A stretch of 64,000 nucleotides of DNA. It comes from Arabidopsis thaliana (Eukaryota; Streptophyta; Magnoliopsida; Brassicales; Brassicaceae). Where the stretch lies: positions 1,302,001 to 1,366,000 of the forward strand of contig NC_003070.9 of assembly GCF_000001735.4 (NCBI RefSeq), given 5' to 3'. Each line of letters begins with the position of its first letter. The stretch's first letter is position 1. The translations under genes and the position numbers were made by a program. The notes beneath the pieces were generated by a model that was given only the letters and a program-made list of their open reading frames with translations, was not told the origin of the DNA and searched no databases. Below are positions 63,951-64,000 of this stretch, one piece after another.

Positions 63951-64000
63951 CTGCCAAAAAAAAAAGATGTCTCTATAAGAAAAAGCATATAACAAGAGAT

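Overview
The window looks like nuclear DNA of Arabidopsis thaliana (or an almost identical relative). It has short GT-AG introns, AT-rich intergenic DNA, and proteins that match known Arabidopsis proteins in length and exon phase. From memory, the gene order fits the top arm of chromosome 1, about AT1G04670 to AT1G04850. That placement is recall plus inference; no search was run.

Layout, left to right: the 3' end of a LEA-like gene (+); a pectate lyase (-); about 5.9 kb with no recognisable gene; a potassium-channel beta subunit of the aldo-keto reductase family, KAB1 (+); a PB1-domain Raf-like kinase (+); a peroxisomal 3-ketoacyl-CoA thiolase (+); an intron-containing elongator tRNA-Met (+); the cohesion clamp-loader subunit CTF18 (-); a divergent pair of R-SNARE genes, VAMP721 (-) and VAMP726 (+); an SDI-type TPR protein (-); a small CFL1-like gene with an unresolved start (+); an ankyrin/UIM protein (-); a RING-H2 protein (+); a secreted glycine-rich repeat protein (-); proteasome subunit RPN2b (+); alpha-tubulin TUA4 (-); a TBC Rab-GAP (-); a DYW-class PPR protein (-); and the 3' end of a PUB-domain gene (-).

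I rebuilt the coding exons by hand using GT-AG borders and reading-frame continuity. Fourteen complete protein genes (all except the CFL1-like gene) close without frameshifts, and all look intact. There is no operon-like organisation. Neighbours act in unrelated processes: cell wall, ion transport, osmotic signalling, beta-oxidation, replication and cohesion, secretion, sulfur response, ubiquitin/proteasome, cytoskeleton, Rab cycling and organelle RNA editing. Several pairs converge with only about 0.5 kb between stop codons (VAMP726/SDI2, CFL1-like/ankyrin, RING/glycine-rich).

I found no convincing undescribed multi-gene system. The points most worth a second look are E2F-type sites upstream of CTF18, the exact exon-by-exon symmetry of the divergent VAMP pair, the missing start codon of the CFL1-like gene, the alternative start of the SDI gene, the 24-bp coding repeat that leaves opposite-strand frames open, and a promoter-like block upstream of the thiolase gene that may drive a non-coding minus-strand transcript.
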